From positions 23,683-87,682 of the forward strand of contig JABDGE010000001.1 of NCBI GenBank assembly GCA_013286235.1: a stretch of DNA of 64,000 nt, written 5' to 3'. Position numbers and translations under genes: made by a program. The notes beneath the pieces are model-generated. The model was given only the letters and a program-made list of their open reading frames with translations, ran no database searches and was not told where the DNA came from. The stretch comes from Bacteroidota bacterium (lineage in GTDB: Bacteria; Bacteroidota; Bacteroidia; Sphingobacteriales; Sphingobacteriaceae). Of the stretch, positions 19,176 through 28,279 are shown one piece after another (positions within the stretch are counted from its first letter, which is position 1; each line of letters starts with the position of its first letter).

Positions 19176-20410
19176 TGAGTAAGAAATTAAACATAGGCCT
19201 GTTTGGCTTTGGCGTGGTTGGCCAGGGGCTGTATGATATTATCAAAACCAAAAATCTCAACCTCGAGATCAAAAAGATTGCGATAAAGGACCCGCATAAA
19301 AAACGTTCCCTACCGGCACATTTATTCACTACCGAAAGGGACGAACTGCTCAACAACCCGGAGATCAACACCATTGTAGAACTGATCAACGATACCGAAG
19401 CAGCTTTTGAGATCGTTTCAAGAGCTTTAAGCTCGGGCAAGAACGTGGTATCGGCCAGTAAAAAGATGATCGCGCTGCATTTAAAGGAACTGATAGAATT
19501 ACAGCAAGAATTCGGCACGTCGCTTTTATACGAGGGCGCCGTTTGCGGCAGTATCCCGATCATCCGTAACCTGGAGGAGTATTATGACAATGAACTGCTG
19601 CACTCCATCAGCGGTATATTTAACGGCTCGTCCAATTATATCCTTTCAAAAGGTTTTATCGAAGGACTTGATTACCATTCAGCGCTGAAACAAGCCCAGG
19701 ACCTGGGTTTCGCTGAGACGGACCCAACCAGCGACGTAGGCGGATTTGACGCCAAATACAAACTGGTTATCGCCGCTGCGCATGCCTACGGCGTAATTGT
19801 GCAACCCGACGAGGTGTTTAACCTCGGCATACAAACCCTTTCGGCGCATGACCTGCAATACGCACGGGAAAAGAACCTGAAAATAAAACTCGTGCCTGTC
19901 GCCAAGGAACTGGACGACCGGCACGTAGCCTTGTTTGTGTTACCAAAATTTGTGAACGATAAAGAGTTTTTGTACAATGTGGAGTACGAATACAATGGCG
20001 TAATTGTACAAGCCGCTTTTGCCGACCAGCAATTCTTTTTTGGAAAAGGTGCCGGGGGCCATCCGACTGGGTCAGCGGTTTTATCGGATATAGCCGCGCT
20101 GCGCTATGATTATCAGTACGAGTATAAAAAAGCAAAAGAGCGCAAGGACCTTGAGTTTACAAATGATATTGAACTAAATATCTACATAAGGTACCATGAT
20201 GAAGAGTTGGTTGAAGCGCTTAACTTCTCGCATATCCATGAACGCTATTACTCGGGGAGCTATAAATATGTGATCGGCAAGATCAACCTCCAAAACCTGG
20301 TAGACAACCAAAATAAAATTGTCCATAATAAAGCATTCGTCGCCTTTGCCGACCAACTGGCAGGCGTACACCTGGCCGCGCCTGTGAAACAGGAAGCCGC
20401 AACTTTTTGA
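19175..20410 (+). CDS. hom: Homoserine dehydrogenase
   Basis: A 411-residue NAD(P)-dependent enzyme that reduces aspartate semialdehyde to homoserine. The Rossmann motif GFGVVGQG lies at residues 11-18. The catalytic/substrate region reads NGSSNYILSKGFIEGL and AETDPTSDVGGFDAKYKL. The conserved GKGAGGHPTGSAVLSDI loop lies near residue 290. The C-terminal segment (ELNIYIRYHDEE) resembles a short ACT-like end rather than a full regulatory domain. It overlaps metX by one base and so is translationally coupled. Placing hom with metY-metX under SAM control dedicates this copy to methionine rather than threonine. Another hom may be fused to aspartokinase elsewhere, as is common, but cannot be seen here. 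Confidence 0.94.
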   Translation: MSKKLNIGLFGFGVVGQGLYDIIKTKNLNLEIKKIAIKDPHKKRSLPAHLFTTERDELLNNPEINTIVELINDTEAAFEIVSRALSSGKNVVSASKKMIALHLKELIELQQEFGTSLLYEGAVCGSIPIIRNLEEYYDNELLHSISGIFNGSSNYILSKGFIEGLDYHSALKQAQDLGFAETDPTSDVGGFDAKYKLVIAAAHAYGVIVQPDEVFNLGIQTLSAHDLQYAREKNLKIKLVPVAKELDDRHVALFVLPKFVNDKEFLYNVEYEYNGVIVQAAFADQQFFFGKGAGGHPTGSAVLSDIAALRYDYQYEYKKAKERKDLEFTNDIELNIYIRYHDEELVEALNFSHIHERYYSGSYKYVIGKINLQNLVDNQNKIVHNKAFVAFADQLAGVHLAAPVKQEAATF

Positions 20411-20728
20411 CCTCTTTATTGTTTAAATTGTTTTTTAGTTTTTTAGTTTTTTAAAATGGCTCCGCAAGGGGCTTTTTTAGTTATAAGTGAGACTCAGCTC
20501 TCACTGTGCTTGAAGACTTAAGTCTCCAGGACATTCGATTTCCCGGGTATGTATACCTCCACGCATCCAAATTTCCCTGCCTGTATATACTTGCATCTCC
20601 CTGCATCTCCTTTCGCTTTCCTTTATTGATAATGCACCGGGTACGGATTTGCACATGATATCTGCATATATGCACATCCGACATCTGCACATCTGCACAT
20701 CTGCACATTCTTCTTATATTTGTGATAA
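20411..20728. other. 318-base intergenic region with weak terminator and TGCACATC array
   Basis: GCTCC-GCAA-GGGGC followed by TTTTTT at about 20459-20478 is a plausible weak terminator for the met operon. A GTGAGA/TCTCAC hairpin follows near 20488-20505. From about 20635 to 20712 is a TGCACATC tandem array (period 8: CATCTGCACATCTGCACATC) ending just before recR. No ORF is supported. Confidence 0.5.
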
Positions 20729-21346
20729 ATGAACTTCTCCTCCAGGCTTCTCCAAAATGCTGTTGCTGAGTTTGCCAAATTACCGGGCATAGGGCAAAAG
20801 ACGGCCTTGCGACTGGTGCTTCACCTGCTTAAGCAGGAAAAGCAGGACGTGGAAAAGTTCAGCTCAACCGTCAGCAAGCTGCGAAATGAAATTCAGTTCT
20901 GCCGCGTTTGCCTAAACATTTCCGACCAGCCTGTTTGTGAAATCTGTACTTCGCATAAACGCGACCATGGCCTGATCTGCGTTGTTGAAGACACCCGTGA
21001 CGTTATGGCGATCGAAAACACCAATCAATACAACGGAGTCTATCATGTTTTGGGAGGGTTGATCTCGCCCATGGATGGCATCGGCCCATCAGACCTGGAG
21101 GTAGATTCGCTGGTTGAGCGGCTGGCCTCAAATGAGGTACAGGAAGTTGTTTTTGCGTTAAGCGCCACAATGGAAGGTGATACGACATTATTTTATTTAC
21201 ACAAGCGACTAAAAAACTTTGACATCACCATCAGCACCATTGCCCGTGGCATTGCTTTTGGTGGAGAACTGGAGTACGTGGATGAGATCACCTTAGGCAG
21301 GTCCATCGCAACCCGTGTTCCGTATGTAAGTTCGATGTCAAAGTAA
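20729..21346 (+). CDS. recR: Recombination mediator RecR
   Basis: A 205-residue protein of RecFOR gap repair that helps load RecA on ssDNA covered by SSB. An N-terminal helix-hairpin-helix (LPGIGQKTALRLVLHLL) is followed by a zinc finger (CRVCLNISDQPVCEIC), a Toprim domain (ICVVEDTRDVMAIE) and the C-terminal Walker-B-like part with GGLISPMDGIGP. Length and order match the family. The glycosyltransferase start codon lies only three bases after the stop, so the two genes are co-transcribed. Confidence 0.96.
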   Translation: MNFSSRLLQNAVAEFAKLPGIGQKTALRLVLHLLKQEKQDVEKFSSTVSKLRNEIQFCRVCLNISDQPVCEICTSHKRDHGLICVVEDTRDVMAIENTNQYNGVYHVLGGLISPMDGIGPSDLEVDSLVERLASNEVQEVVFALSATMEGDTTLFYLHKRLKNFDITISTIARGIAFGGELEYVDEITLGRSIATRVPYVSSMSK

Positions 21347-21348
21347 GT

Positions 21349-22185
21349 ATGAAGCTATCTATAGTTATCGTCAACCATAATGAATGTGCATTGTTAAAAC
21401 AGGCCGTTAGTTCATTAACTAGTGCTTGTTTACACATTGATTATGAATTGATTATAGTTGATAATGCTTCAACAGACGGCTCTATTGAAATGCTTGAAAC
21501 CGGGTTCCCGACCGCTAAAGTAATAGCCAATACCACCGTTAAGGGCTTAGCAAAATCGAATAACCAGGGCCTGCGTTTATGCTCCGGGCAGTATGTTTTA
21601 TTGGTCACACCGGATACAAAATGCGGCAAAGACTCCCTGGAAAAAGCCTTAGCGTTCATGGATGAACATAACGATGCAGGCGGTTTAAGCATCCGGCTAT
21701 TGTCACCACAGGGTCGTTTTATCCCCGAATCTATCCACGGATTAAACACGGTGTGGGCCGGTTTTTTTAAGCTTATAGGATTTGCTAAAAATCTTGTAAA
21801 AACGCGGTTGTACGACAGGAACCGGAAGGATTGGGTAGAGGAATTCCAAATTACCGAAATCGACATTGTTAGCGGTGCCTGTATGCTGCTGCGGCACTCG
21901 GCATTGACACAAGCCGGCTTGTTTGACGAACGATTTTTTATGTATGGGTATGATATCGATCTCTCCTATCGCATCAGGCTTGCCGGATTTAAGAACTTTT
22001 ACTTCCCAAAGACCTATTTCTTCAAATATAAAGACGAGTCGAACCCAAAGATGAGTTGGAGTTATATCAAGCATTTCTATGGGGCAATGGCCATATTCGC
22101 GCTGAAATATTTGTTCAGGTTGCCCGAAATAAAAGTTCAACCGCTGCCACAACTTTATACTTCGTCCCTTGAAGTTAAAGGGTGA
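21349..22185 (+). CDS. Glycosyltransferase family 2
   Basis: A 278-residue GT-A enzyme. The N-terminal nucleotide-sugar fold reads LSIVIVNHNECALLKQAV then IIVDNASTDGS. A metal-binding position near residue 84 reads TPDTKC in place of a classical DXD. The acceptor region has SGACMLLRHSALTQAGLFD followed by the FFMYGYDIDLSYRIR motif of rhamnosyl/galactosyl-type GT2 members. No transmembrane helix is obvious. It probably adds a sugar to a cell-surface polysaccharide or lipid carrier; the exact sugar is unknown. It is coupled to recR by position only, a common housekeeping pairing in this phylum as far as I recall. Confidence 0.88.
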   Translation: MKLSIVIVNHNECALLKQAVSSLTSACLHIDYELIIVDNASTDGSIEMLETGFPTAKVIANTTVKGLAKSNNQGLRLCSGQYVLLVTPDTKCGKDSLEKALAFMDEHNDAGGLSIRLLSPQGRFIPESIHGLNTVWAGFFKLIGFAKNLVKTRLYDRNRKDWVEEFQITEIDIVSGACMLLRHSALTQAGLFDERFFMYGYDIDLSYRIRLAGFKNFYFPKTYFFKYKDESNPKMSWSYIKHFYGAMAIFALKYLFRLPEIKVQPLPQLYTSSLEVKG

Positions 22186-22262
22186 TTGGCGACGAACATT
22201 TTGTCTTCGTTAGCCTAAATCCAATCGAATTTAACTGACAAATAATTCTTAATTTGGCAGCA

Positions 22263-22280
22263 TTAGCGTTAGCACGCTAA
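22263..22280 (+). promoter_or_regulatory. Six-base-pair hairpin just upstream of the SDR start
   Basis: TTAGCG, loop TTAGCA, CGCTAA is a perfect small dyad ending five bases before the ATG at 22286. It may be an operator or a translation-control hairpin. A TTAATTTG box lies about 15 bases upstream. Confidence 0.35.
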
Positions 22281-22285
22281 CTCAT

Positions 22286-23101
22286 ATGGACTTAAAAGAT
22301 AAAATCATCATTATAACCGGTGCCTCTTCCGGCATCGGCCGGTCATTGGCTTTTGAATTTGCGAAACGCGGTGCCAACCTGGTTTTAGCAGCCCGCCAGT
22401 ACGTTACCTTGTGCGAAATAACCGAGACCCTCGTCAATCAATACCCTGTAAAAGCGGTGGCGGTGCAGTGTGATGTAACCAGCGAAGAAGAATGCGATCA
22501 TTTGATCAAACAAGCCCTTGCCGTATTCGGCAAAATTGATGTATTGGTTAACAATGCGGGCATCTCCATGCGGGCCTTGTTTAAAGACGCCGACCTTGAA
22601 GTTCTAAAAAAAGTAATGGATGTGAATTTTTGGGGGACTGTTTATTGCACCAAATACGCGCTGCCTGAAATTTTAAAAACGAAAGGAACCATTGTAGGTG
22701 TATCATCCATCGCCGGTTATAAAGGCCTGCCCGGCCGCACCGGTTATTCCGCCTCCAAGTTCGCAATGAATGGCTTTCTCGATGTCCTTCGCATCGAAAA
22801 TCTTAACACCGGTGTTAATGTACTTACAGCTTGCCCGGGTTTCACCACCTCGAATATCCGCACCAATTCTTTAGATAAGAAAGGCAAACAACAAGGTGAA
22901 AGCAGCATGGACGAGGGAAAAATGATGTCGTCCGAACAGGTAGCCGTAATCATTGCCGACGGCGTCGAACGCCATGCCCGCACCCTGATCATGACCGGCC
23001 AGGGGAAATTAATGGTATTCCTTAATAAAATTGTACCGGGACTGGTGGACAAAATGGTTTACAATACGATTGCGAAAGAGAAAAACTCCCTGCTTAAGTA
23101 G
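22286..23101 (+). CDS. Short-chain dehydrogenase/reductase (SDR family)
   Basis: A 271-residue classical SDR with cofactor motif TGASSGIG (11-18), NNAG (89-92), and catalytic S141, Y154 and K158 in the SSIAGYKGLPGRTGYSASK stretch. The extended C-terminal part (about 200-271) resembles the DhrS7/lipid-type SDRs that act on hydrophobic substrates. An arginine soon after the first beta strand (AARQ) suggests NADPH preference. Substrate unknown. It converges on the potassium channel gene, with only seven bases between the stops. Confidence 0.9.
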   Translation: MDLKDKIIIITGASSGIGRSLAFEFAKRGANLVLAARQYVTLCEITETLVNQYPVKAVAVQCDVTSEEECDHLIKQALAVFGKIDVLVNNAGISMRALFKDADLEVLKKVMDVNFWGTVYCTKYALPEILKTKGTIVGVSSIAGYKGLPGRTGYSASKFAMNGFLDVLRIENLNTGVNVLTACPGFTTSNIRTNSLDKKGKQQGESSMDEGKMMSSEQVAVIIADGVERHARTLIMTGQGKLMVFLNKIVPGLVDKMVYNTIAKEKNSLLK

Positions 23102-23108
23102 TAGTATG

Positions 23109-24056
23109 CTACATTTCCTCCACCACCTCATGATCATTTATGCGGCTCAAATCTAACACGATCTTTCCATCCGCGTCGCGATCAAAAATCGGCTTAAATT
23201 TAGCGCCAAATAAAATTTCATTTGCCTGGTAAGATGTACGGGAATGCACCGTTTGCGAAAACGTGTCGTCAAATGCCCTCAGCAAAATTGCAAACGCCGC
23301 TTCTGAATCCAAAAGCTCCTGCTGGCTCATATCCGATAACGGGCTATCCTCATTAATGGGATGCACAACGGTCCAGTTCATGGTTAGCATACTTACGTTT
23401 TTTCGTTCCAGCTCTAATGGGTAAAACCGTCGCTGAGGTTTGCCGTTCACCATTTCGTTATAGGAGAAGATTATCTCGATCTCCAGGTCAACCAATATAT
23501 TCCTGCGGAGGTTGGCAAGCCTGAACATCAGGCCTTTGCTCTTTTCAAGATAAGGTGCGATCAATATATTCTTGCTGTACACGATCTGGGCCGACGGCCT
23601 TGAGAAGCGCCCATACAACAAGCCTGTCGCTAATGCGAACGCCAAAAGCCCCATCATCGACTCTATTGCCGCAACACTGTTTGTTCCCATACCTTTCGGA
23701 CTGATATGCCCGTAGCCAACCGTGGATATGGTTTGGGCCGAAAAAAAGAATGCATCCCAAAAATGGCTTAGTGAGGCTGCGCCGGATGTCCCATCAAGCC
23801 CGTTTGGACCGAATGACATGTAGATAAAAGCGAAGAGAAGATTTATCACCGCATATCCCGCAATGACCATCAGCCAGAATTTTGTCCAGCTCATGGTGAT
23901 CAGGTTATGATAATTATTGGCAGTATTGAAAAAGGGAAGCCCTATCCTTCTAACGTTTGGCGATCCGTCCTTATTTAGTAAAAATTGGTTTTTTATCACC
24001 GGCTGGGGACCAAAGCCAAGGTCATCCTCCGGATTAATTTTTCTTTTCTGCGTCAT
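23109..24056 (-). CDS. Inward-rectifier-type potassium channel (KirBac-like)
   Basis: A 315-residue tetrameric K+ channel subunit. An N-terminal cytoplasmic slide region (KDGSPNVRRIGLP) leads to TM1 (about 60-82), a pore helix, the selectivity filter TVGYGH at 112-117, and TM2 (about 127-150). A beta-sandwich cytoplasmic domain of about 160 residues follows (LMFRLANLRRNILVDLEIE), as in KirBac1.1/3.1. The residue after the GYG filter is H where many family members have D. It is divergent from the trp leader, with 78 bases between its start and the leader-peptide ATG. Confidence 0.93.
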   Translation of the reverse strand: MTQKRKINPEDDLGFGPQPVIKNQFLLNKDGSPNVRRIGLPFFNTANNYHNLITMSWTKFWLMVIAGYAVINLLFAFIYMSFGPNGLDGTSGAASLSHFWDAFFFSAQTISTVGYGHISPKGMGTNSVAAIESMMGLLAFALATGLLYGRFSRPSAQIVYSKNILIAPYLEKSKGLMFRLANLRRNILVDLEIEIIFSYNEMVNGKPQRRFYPLELERKNVSMLTMNWTVVHPINEDSPLSDMSQQELLDSEAAFAILLRAFDDTFSQTVHSRTSYQANEILFGAKFKPIFDRDADGKIVLDLSRINDHEVVEEM

Positions 24057-24091
24057 TGCTGCTCAAGATATTTGTAAAAATATCATTCTGC

Positions 24092-24121
24092 TTGTTTTTA
24101 GCGAAAATATTTCCATATTTG
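24092..24121 (+). promoter_or_regulatory. Candidate trp operon promoter
   Basis: TTG at 24092-24094 and CATATTTG at 24114-24121 (one mismatch to TAnnTTTG) with 19-base spacing. Transcription would start near 24127, giving a very short lead to the leader-peptide ATG at 24135. Confidence 0.45.
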
Positions 24122-24134
24122 TCGCGTAATAACA

Positions 24135-24176
24135 ATGAAGACATTAAATAACAATTGGTGGTGGCTTAACGAGTAA
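24135..24176 (+). CDS. trpL: trp operon leader peptide (13 aa)
   Basis: The ORF encodes MKTLNNNWWWLNE, with three consecutive tryptophan codons (TGG TGG TGG, 24156-24164). It is followed by mutually exclusive hairpins and a terminator, then trpD. A ribosome stalled at the Trp codons would free the antiterminator; fast translation allows termination. This is the classical attenuator layout. Confidence 0.92.
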   Translation: MKTLNNNWWWLNE

Positions 24177-24249
24177 TCGTAAGGCAATTCCATTTTTGTT
24201 AACACAATATACCGGAGGGTTGCCATGTATGGTAACCCTTCTTTTTTTA
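24164..24249 (+). terminator. trp attenuator (1:2, 2:3 and 3:4 stems with U-tract)
   Basis: Segment 1 GCTTAACGA (24164-24172) pairs with segment 2 TCGTAAGGC (24177-24185) at 8 of 9 positions. Segment 2 GGCAATTC (24183-24190) can instead pair with segment 3 GGGTTGCC (24217-24224), forming the antiterminator. Segment 3 AGGGTTGCC (24216-24224) pairs with segment 4 GGTAACCCT (24231-24239), forming the terminator, followed by TTCTTTTTTT. Segment 1 overlaps the last leader codons, as expected. Confidence 0.9.
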
Positions 24250-24262
24250 TCGCTTTTGCAAA

Positions 24263-25252
24263 ATGAAACAGATATTAAATCATCTTTTTGAGAACAAGAC
24301 CTTTAACAGGGAGCAGTCGAAAGAGATATTGACGGCCATTGCGCTGGGCAAGTATAACAATTCGCAAATGGCCGCCTTCATGACCGCCTACTGTATGCGC
24401 AGCATCACCGTCAACGAACTGGAAGGTTTTCGTGATGCGATGCTGGAGCTTTGCCTGCCGACAGACCTGGAGACTGACGACATAATAGACCTTTGCGGAA
24501 CTGGTGGCGACGGAAAGGATACGTTTAATATCTCAACCCTGGCGTCGTTTGTGGTGGCGGGGGCGGGATATAAAGTTGCAAAGCACGGCAACTACGGGGT
24601 ATCTTCAGGTTGCGGTTCGTCGAACGTAATGGAGTACCTCGGGCTTAAATTCGTGAACGATCCTGACAAGCTTAAAACCCATATCGATAAGGCAAACATC
24701 TGTTTCCTGCATGCACCGTTATTTCACCCGGCCATGAAAACGGTAGCGCCTATCCGGCGCGAGTTGGGTGTAAAAACTTTTTTTAATATGCTTGGCCCAT
24801 TGGTAAATCCCGCCCAGCCCAAAAACCAAATGGTGGGTGTGTTCAACCTCGAACTGGCCAGGATATATGCCTACCTCTATCAAAAATCGGATAAGAGATA
24901 TACTATCTTAAATGCGCTTGACGGGTACGATGAGATATCATTAACAGGTGATTTTAAGACCTTTTCGGCTGTCGGGGAAAAGATAAACACCATTGAAAGC
25001 TTAGGGTTTGAAAAGTTAAATCCTAACCAGATATTAGGCGGGAACTCCATAGCTGAATCGGCCGAAATTTTTCTAAACGTGTTGAACGATGAAAGCACAA
25101 AGGCGCAACAAACCGTGGTGCTATGCAACGCAGCGCTTGCTATCCATACCATTGCGCCGGAAAAAAACTTTGGCGACTGTTTCTACGAGGCTGAATCGTC
25201 GCTGCTCGGTAAAAAAGCGTTGAAAAGCTTCGAAAATTTAATTGCAAACTGA
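24263..25252 (+). CDS. trpD: Anthranilate phosphoribosyltransferase
   Basis: A 329-residue cytoplasmic enzyme that joins anthranilate to PRPP. The N-terminal helical domain is followed by the PRPP loop LCGTGGDGKDTFNIS (GTGGD at 79-83), the KHGNYGVSS motif at 107-115 (usual KHGNRxVSS, so R is replaced by Y), and RRELGVKTFFNMLGPLVNP. Length fits the family. It is the first structural gene after the attenuator; trpE, trpG and trpC are not adjacent. The trpF start lies two bases after its stop. Confidence 0.93.
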   Translation: MKQILNHLFENKTFNREQSKEILTAIALGKYNNSQMAAFMTAYCMRSITVNELEGFRDAMLELCLPTDLETDDIIDLCGTGGDGKDTFNISTLASFVVAGAGYKVAKHGNYGVSSGCGSSNVMEYLGLKFVNDPDKLKTHIDKANICFLHAPLFHPAMKTVAPIRRELGVKTFFNMLGPLVNPAQPKNQMVGVFNLELARIYAYLYQKSDKRYTILNALDGYDEISLTGDFKTFSAVGEKINTIESLGFEKLNPNQILGGNSIAESAEIFLNVLNDESTKAQQTVVLCNAALAIHTIAPEKNFGDCFYEAESSLLGKKALKSFENLIAN

Positions 25253-25253
25253 C

Positions 25254-25892
25254 ATGAAGATAAAGGTTTGCGGTTTAAAGTACCCCGGTAACGTAGAAGC
25301 GGTCACAGCGCTGGAGCCAGACTATGCTGGCTTTATTTTCTACAGTCCATCGCCAAGATATGCGGGAGAACCTGGTGCTGAAATGCTCGCAGGTATCCCC
25401 AAATCGATTCAAAAAACGGCGGTGTTTGTTAATGCGGATGCCGCCGAAATAGGGACATTGATCGAAAAATACCAATTCAAGGCGATTCAACTGCATGGTT
25501 CTGAAAGTGCTGAATTTTGCAATTCGTTCCGCAACCGGGTGACCGTAATAAAAGCATTCGGCATCAATGAGCAATTTAATTTTGGTCTGCTTAATGATTA
25601 CGCAAACTCAGTAGATTATTTTTTATTCGATACCAAAACGCCGATCCACGGCGGGTCGGGTGAATCTTTTAACTGGGCCTTGTTAAACGATTACAAGTTG
25701 GACGTTCCGTTTTTTTTGAGCGGGGGTATTAGTCTTGACAATCTTTCTGAAATTAAAACCATTACGCACCCTCAATTTTATGGTGTCGACCTTAACAGCC
25801 GGTTCGAAATTTCGCCCGGAATAAAGGACGTCGACAGGCTAACTAAGGCTTTCGACCTAATTAAACATACTGCGCATGAAGTACGGAGTTAA
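25254..25892 (+). CDS. trpF: Phosphoribosylanthranilate isomerase
   Basis: A (beta/alpha)8 enzyme of 212 residues catalysing the Amadori rearrangement of phosphoribosylanthranilate. The catalytic cysteine is in [14 protein letters not shown]. The phosphate-binding loops read GGSGESFNW and [10 protein letters not shown], and the catalytic aspartate is in [20 protein letters not shown] 25254 is chosen because the family begins MKIKVCG; a TTG 12 bases upstream would overlap trpD. The usual AVDVSSGVE motif reads GVDLNSRFE, a visible variant. It overlaps the trpB start by 17 bases. Confidence 0.92.
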   Translation: MKIKVCGLKYPGNVEAVTALEPDYAGFIFYSPSPRYAGEPGAEMLAGIPKSIQKTAVFVNADAAEIGTLIEKYQFKAIQLHGSESAEFCNSFRNRVTVIKAFGINEQFNFGLLNDYANSVDYFLFDTKTPIHGGSGESFNWALLNDYKLDVPFFLSGGISLDNLSEIKTITHPQFYGVDLNSRFEISPGIKDVDRLTKAFDLIKHTAHEVRS

Positions 25893-27057
25893 CGAACAGG
25901 GTTATTACGGCGAATTTGGCGGGGCCTACATTCCGGAAATGCTGTACCCCAATGTGGAAGAATTACGGAACAAATACTTATCCATCATTAACGAGGACGG
26001 ATTTAAAAAAGAATTTGACCAGCTGTTAAAAGATTATGTGGGAAGGCCGTCGCCACTGTACCCTGCCAAAAGGTATTCCGAAAAATACGGGGCGAATATC
26101 TTTTTCAAGCGGGAGGACTTGAACCATACCGGGTCGCACAAGATCAACAACGCCATCGGCCAGATACTGCTGGCCAGGCGGCTGGGCAAAAAAAGGATCA
26201 TTGCCGAAACGGGCGCCGGGCAGCATGGCGTGGCAACGGCGACCGTTTGCGCCTTGATGGGTATTGAATGCGTGGTCTACATGGGCGAGGTTGATATGGA
26301 GCGCCAGGCGCCCAACGTATCGCGGATGAAGATGCTCGGTGCGACTGTTGTGCCAGCCAGATCGGGCAGCAAAACGCTTAAGGACGCCACGAACGAAGCG
26401 CTTCGTGATTGGATAGCTAACCCGGTGGATACCCATTACATTATCGGCTCGGTTGTGGGCCCCTACCCCTACCCTGATATGGTTGCGCGCTTTCAGTCGA
26501 TCATTTCCCTCGAAACAAAAAAACAGCTTTCGGAGCATACCGGCAGGGAGTTACCCGATTATGTGATGGCCTGCGTGGGCGGCGGAAGCAATGCGATGGG
26601 CATGTTTTATCATTTTTTAGACGATGAAAGCGTAAAACTGGTCGCCGTTGAAGCAGCCGGCAAAGGGGTAGACAGCGGCCATTCGGCAGCGACAACGTTT
26701 TTAGGCCGGGAAGGCGTGTTGCACGGCAGCCGGACGATATTGATGCAAACTCCGGACGGACAAGTTGTAGAACCCTACTCCATTTCGGCGGGCCTTGATT
26801 ACCCCGGTATTGGTCCGCAGCATGCATATCTCTATAAAATTCACCGCGCCGAATATGTGAGCATTACCGACGACGAGGCTTTGCAGGCAGGGTTGCTGTG
26901 CTCCCAACTGGAAGGAATTATTCCGGCCATCGAAACGGCGCATGCGCTGGCGTACCTTGAGAACATGAAATTTAAAACAGATGATACCGTCGTGATCTGC
27001 ATATCAGGCCGGGGCGATAAGGACCTCGACACTTATATTAAATACTTTGGCTATTAG
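25876..27057 (+). CDS. trpB: Tryptophan synthase beta subunit
   Basis: A 393-residue PLP enzyme that condenses indole with serine. PLP lysine K89 lies in [12 protein letters not shown]. The phosphate-binding loop is VGGGSNAMG, with catalytic glutamate in the [13 protein letters not shown] region. [13 protein letters not shown] opens the protein as in other TrpB1 proteins. It overlaps trpF and is followed two bases later by trpA, so the alpha-beta complex is made from one message. Confidence 0.97.
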   Translation: MKYGVNEQGYYGEFGGAYIPEMLYPNVEELRNKYLSIINEDGFKKEFDQLLKDYVGRPSPLYPAKRYSEKYGANIFFKREDLNHTGSHKINNAIGQILLARRLGKKRIIAETGAGQHGVATATVCALMGIECVVYMGEVDMERQAPNVSRMKMLGATVVPARSGSKTLKDATNEALRDWIANPVDTHYIIGSVVGPYPYPDMVARFQSIISLETKKQLSEHTGRELPDYVMACVGGGSNAMGMFYHFLDDESVKLVAVEAAGKGVDSGHSAATTFLGREGVLHGSRTILMQTPDGQVVEPYSISAGLDYPGIGPQHAYLYKIHRAEYVSITDDEALQAGLLCSQLEGIIPAIETAHALAYLENMKFKTDDTVVICISGRGDKDLDTYIKYFGY

Positions 27058-27059
27058 CA

Positions 27060-27836
27060 ATGCACGAAAACCGCTTACAGCAGCTTTTTAATTCAGGGAA
27101 ACAGAACCTGTTATCCATCTTTTTTACAGCCGGTTATCCCACGCTGGATTCAACTCTCGGGATCGCCGAGACCCTGGAACGATCAGGAGCCGATTTCCTT
27201 GAAATAGGATTCCCCTATTCCGACCCCGTAGCCGATGGCCCTGTTAACCAGCATAGTTCCCAAATCGCGCTGCAAAATGGCATGTCGCTGAATGTTCTTT
27301 TCGATCAATTAGCTGCCCTGCGCCAAAGAGTGTCGATCCCCGTGCTGCTGATGGGTTATTTTAACCCTGTGGTGCAATACGGCGTGGAACGTTTCTGCAA
27401 AAAAGCCGCCGAAGTCGGCGTCGATGGCGTCATCCTGCCGGATCTGCCCATGTACGAGTACGAGGCATTATACGCCCGGTACTTTAAGGAAAACGCTGTC
27501 TGCAATATCTTCATGGTTACACCTCAAACTTCGGCAGAACGTATACAAAAGATCGACAGTTTAAGCAACAGCTTTATTTACCTGCTCTCGGCTTCCATCA
27601 TTACCGGTTCCAGCATTCAGCAATCCGGTAAGATCGAAGCCTATTACCAGCGGGTAAAACAAATGAACCTAAAAAATCCTGTAATATTTGGCTTTGGCAT
27701 TATTGACAAACAAACTTTCAGCAAAGCTTGCTCATATGGTCGCGGCGCCATCATCGGAAGCAGGTTTGTTAAATTACTCGGCGAAAAAGACTACATGGAT
27801 AAAATCCCTGGCTTCATTAATGCTATCAAAGCATAA
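27060..27836 (+). CDS. trpA: Tryptophan synthase alpha subunit
   Basis: A 258-residue (beta/alpha)8 protein cleaving indole-3-glycerol phosphate to indole. Catalytic E48 and D59 are in FLEIGFPYSDPVADGP. The active-site lid region is near FIYLLSASIITGSS, where many homologues have YLVSRAGVTG. The phosphate site is GFGIIDKQTF. It is the last gene of the trpDFBA unit and converges on the small membrane protein gene, with 14 bases between them. The S-A-S variant in the lid loop is seen in several Bacteroidetes TrpA proteins as far as I recall. Confidence 0.95.
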   Translation: MHENRLQQLFNSGKQNLLSIFFTAGYPTLDSTLGIAETLERSGADFLEIGFPYSDPVADGPVNQHSSQIALQNGMSLNVLFDQLAALRQRVSIPVLLMGYFNPVVQYGVERFCKKAAEVGVDGVILPDLPMYEYEALYARYFKENAVCNIFMVTPQTSAERIQKIDSLSNSFIYLLSASIITGSSIQQSGKIEAYYQRVKQMNLKNPVIFGFGIIDKQTFSKACSYGRGAIIGSRFVKLLGEKDYMDKIPGFINAIKA

Positions 27837-27850
27837 CCACCTATCTCGGT

Positions 27851-28279
27851 CTACTTGCCCGACCATCTGGTAAATTTAGCGTTTGGATTTTTAGCTTTGA
27901 GCAATTGGATAAAAGGCGCCAGCGTGTCGGCATAATTTCGCGGATAGAATCGCGCCGACCGCTCCCTCCCGCCGGCGATGTATTTAAGTTTCCAGACATT
28001 TTTACTTCCGATGCTGATCCAGGTGATCTTAAGCATCGTTACCTGCTGGAAGGGAACGGCTAACGTCTCTTTCCCGGTTTTGATATAAACCGTTTCGTCG
28101 TCAAACTCGATCTTATCCGGCAGGTAAAAAATGGCGTAGTCTACCACCGCGAGTATGGGCAGCGCTATTAACAGCAGGCCACGGGCGCTCTCCATACAAA
28201 ATGTCACTATCCCCACAAAAAGCACAAGGCTAAAAACCTTCTCAACAATTAACCTGCTCGACAACCTTTTCCTTTTCAA
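27851..28279 (-). CDS. Small membrane protein with PH-like domain (unknown function)
   Basis: A 142-residue protein with two adjacent hydrophobic stretches (about 15-32 and 34-52) and a C-terminal soluble part. The soluble part, with a KIEFDDETVYIKTGKE strand pattern, resembles bacterial PH-like domains. The frame opens only at a TTG codon (28279) because an in-frame stop lies just upstream; an internal ATG at about residue 29 would remove the first helix. The function is not recognised. It is convergent with the trp operon. Confidence 0.6.
   Translation of the reverse strand: MKRKRLSSRLIVEKVFSLVLFVGIVTFCMESARGLLLIALPILAVVDYAIFYLPDKIEFDDETVYIKTGKETLAVPFQQVTMLKITWISIGSKNVWKLKYIAGGRERSARFYPRNYADTLAPFIQLLKAKNPNAKFTRWSGK

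Noticed and set aside
26026-26538. 170-codon minus-strand ORF inside trpB
   Set aside because: Antisense shadow of a highly conserved gene; no recognisable features.
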